64,000 nucleotides of DNA from Anaeroglomus sp964630775. Its GTDB lineage: Bacteria; Planctomycetota; Phycisphaerae; Sedimentisphaerales; Anaerohalosphaeraceae. How positions within the stretch are numbered: the stretch's first letter is position 1; each line of letters begins with the position of its first letter. The DNA lies in NCBI GenBank assembly GCA_964630775.1, contig CAZVYY010000015.1:21500-85499 (forward strand). Direction: 5' to 3'. The notes under the pieces were generated by a model that saw nothing but the letters and a program-made list of their open reading frames with translations, was not told where the DNA came from and made no database searches. The translations under genes were made by a program, and so were the position numbers. Of this stretch, positions 62,697 through 64,000 are shown in pieces.

Positions 62697-63932
62697 TTAT
62701 CCTTGGGCTTTCATTTTATTTTTCCATAGCTTAACTCGGTCAATACAATAATCAAGGCTGTCGCGAACTTGATATACCCAGAATCTCATGACATCCCAAC
62801 CCAGCTCTATCAATCTTTGATTTCGGATTTGATCACGACGGCACAATTCGCCATCCCAATTTCGATGATATCGTTCACCATCAATTTCTATATTCAGACG
62901 GCGATCTCTATCAAAAATAGCAAAATCAAGACGGTATTTCTCTACTGAATATTGCGGTATAGCTCGTATTCCTGCATTGTATAGTGCCTCATAAAAAATA
63001 TGTTCCCATTCTGAAACTTGCTCGGGATTGGTAACAATAGGGTACCTTGGTCCCAAGTCTTGATTACAGTTTAACAAAGTATGTTCTTGATTGTGTTTTA
63101 GAGACTCTGCATAACTGGCAAACTGTGACAGATAGCTAATATCACAATTTATGGCAGCGTGTTGATCTCCCACTACAATTAGTGCCGCTCTCGCACGAGT
63201 GATGGCAACATTGAACAGATTTGGTGTGTTTTTGAGAAAACCAATGGCACCTCGGTTAATTCCTGCAGAAACAACAGGGGAAAAGAACATGATGTCGCGT
63301 TCGTCCCCTTGAAATTTATGAACAGTATCAGCTAGAAAATCAGCTCCTGTAATCCAGTTATTCAACAAAGGATCATTGTAGGCTATTTCTTTGATAAGAT
63401 TTGCTTGAGCTCGAAATGGACTAACTACACCAATACTTCCCCGATAATTTTGTCTTTGGAGCCGTTTGATTTCGTCAACTACGGTATTAGCTTCTATTTC
63501 ATTGACTGCTCCACCAGTACTTGGACGGATTGATTTTCCTTTTATATTAATCCAGCGAACTGCTGGTTCTGTATTATTAATGCGACGCAAACGATCATAA
63601 TTGGTTGCAACTCTCAGTTGGCCTTCGTAAAATGTTTTGTTCGAGAATTCAATGATATCCGCGTGAGATCGATGATGATCACGCAAGAACACAATGTCTT
63701 CGCTTTGACATAGGCTGCTGGCTAAATCAAAAAGAGACTTTTTGGAGTAGGTCCATCCCATATAATTTTCTACAAGATTGTGTTTGCTCAAAAGTTGCTG
63801 ATCTTGCTGTTCAGATATCGTGCTGATATGTCGTAATTGCATTGGGTCTCCAATGATAACGGCACGTCGAGATCGATATAATAACGGCAGTGCTGAGGCT
63901 ATGTCACATTGACTTGCTTCGTCGATAACCAC
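62697..63932 (-). CDS. SF1 (UPF1-like) helicase C-terminal part with Vsr/DUF559-like nuclease, interrupted
   Basis: 412 residues visible. Helicase motifs: VVIDEASQ (Walker B-like motif II), GDPMQLRHIS (III), VSPFRAQA, VHKFQGDERDIMFFSPV (V), and NVAITRARAALIVVGD (VI). The last 110 residues form a Vsr/DUF559-type endonuclease-like domain (YRLDFAIFDRDRRLNIEIDGERYH). The N-terminal half with Walker A lies beyond the window. An in-frame TAG at 63960-63962 separates this part from more matching frame, so the gene may be broken; the GTG at 63932 is only the first possible start. AT-rich, unlike its neighbours. Confidence 0.75.
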   Translation of the reverse strand: MVIDEASQCDIASALPLLYRSRRAVIIGDPMQLRHISTISEQQDQQLLSKHNLVENYMGWTYSKKSLFDLASSLCQSEDIVFLRDHHRSHADIIEFSNKTFYEGQLRVATNYDRLRRINNTEPAVRWINIKGKSIRPSTGGAVNEIEANTVVDEIKRLQRQNYRGSIGVVSPFRAQANLIKEIAYNDPLLNNWITGADFLADTVHKFQGDERDIMFFSPVVSAGINRGAIGFLKNTPNLFNVAITRARAALIVVGDQHAAINCDISYLSQFASYAESLKHNQEHTLLNCNQDLGPRYPIVTNPEQVSEWEHIFYEALYNAGIRAIPQYSVEKYRLDFAIFDRDRRLNIEIDGERYHRNWDGELCRRDQIRNQRLIELGWDVMRFWVYQVRDSLDYCIDRVKLWKNKMKAQG

Positions 63933-63962
63933 AAGATCAAAAAAATTAGTATGACAGCGCTA

Positions 63963-64000
63963 TAAGAATTCGATATTTTTGGCCTTTGCCATTTTCTTTC
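63963..64000 (-). pseudogene. Upstream piece of the interrupted helicase gene
   Basis: On the minus strand, the same frame as the helicase continues across the TAG stop as MAKAKNIEFL-stop-RCHTNFFDLVVIDEAS. The region just before motif II in such helicases has comparable spacing, suggesting one gene split by a nonsense change. Only 38 bases are visible, so this is tentative. Confidence 0.3.

Noticed and set aside
1..64000. CRISPR arrays, insertion sequences, rRNA operons, replication origin
   Set aside because: No regularly spaced repeats, no transposase frames, no rRNA sequence and no DnaA-box cluster were seen.

Overview
The window is a dense 64-kb bacterial chromosome segment that most resembles an anaerobic planctomycete of the class Phycisphaerae. 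This placement is inferred from gene content: a PEP-CTERM protein, type III glutamine synthetase, a YfiR-like protein, a GH50-like agarase-type hydrolase, a C1-peptidase/DUF2961 fusion and sigma-54 control of nitrogen genes. No rRNA or other marker confirms it. The only RNA gene seen with confidence is a tRNA-Arg(UCG).

Layout. 1-1804: 3' end of nifU plus nifS (Fe-S assembly). 1837-7475: a lipoprotein, a phasin-like protein with a UbiB/ABC1 kinase, SppA peptidase and a cytoplasmic parvulin. 7686-10447: a YfiR-like periplasmic protein with a hybrid histidine kinase. 10458-15459 (minus strand): small ACT-like and DUF2007 proteins, M42 peptidase, GH50-like hydrolase, C_GCAxxG_C_C protein, a tiny PEP-CTERM protein and a coiled-coil protein.

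15882-42352 is a nitrogen supercluster, all on the plus strand: a GAF/AAA+/Fis sigma-54 activator; an outer-membrane protein with amt1-glnK1; amt2-glnK2; amt3-glnK3; type III glutamine synthetase; gltB-gltD; glutamine-dependent NAD synthetase; two tandem full-length carB genes and carA. It runs from ammonium import, through PII sensing and GS/GOGAT assimilation, to glutamine-consuming amidotransferases.

The main discovery is regulatory. Four promoter regions (before the outer-membrane protein/amt1, amt2, amt3 and the glutamine synthetase) each carry a tandem pair of TACA-N4-TGTA palindromes whose starts are 30, 30, 31 and 30 bp apart, followed 80-125 bp downstream by a sigma-54-like -24/-12 element. 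A degenerate pair 29 bp apart lies at the activator's own promoter. This looks like the regulon of the adjacent activator. Two palindromes sit inside hairpins at the 3' ends of the preceding genes, and a short same-sense amt relic lies in the glutamine synthetase leader.

42453-49388: a Gly/Gln-rich exported protein, a small membrane protein, tRNA-Arg, and a MacB-type tripartite efflux operon. 49689-59523: cardiolipin synthase, sulfotransferase-like protein, RlmN, FHA protein, Gph-type phosphatase, membrane protein, HisD, exported protein, LOG-like protein and aconitase. 59863-62367: the papain-like peptidase fused to DUF2961/GH172. The right end holds REP-like palindromes and the 3' part of an AT-rich SF1 helicase-nuclease gene with an in-frame stop, probably foreign and possibly broken.
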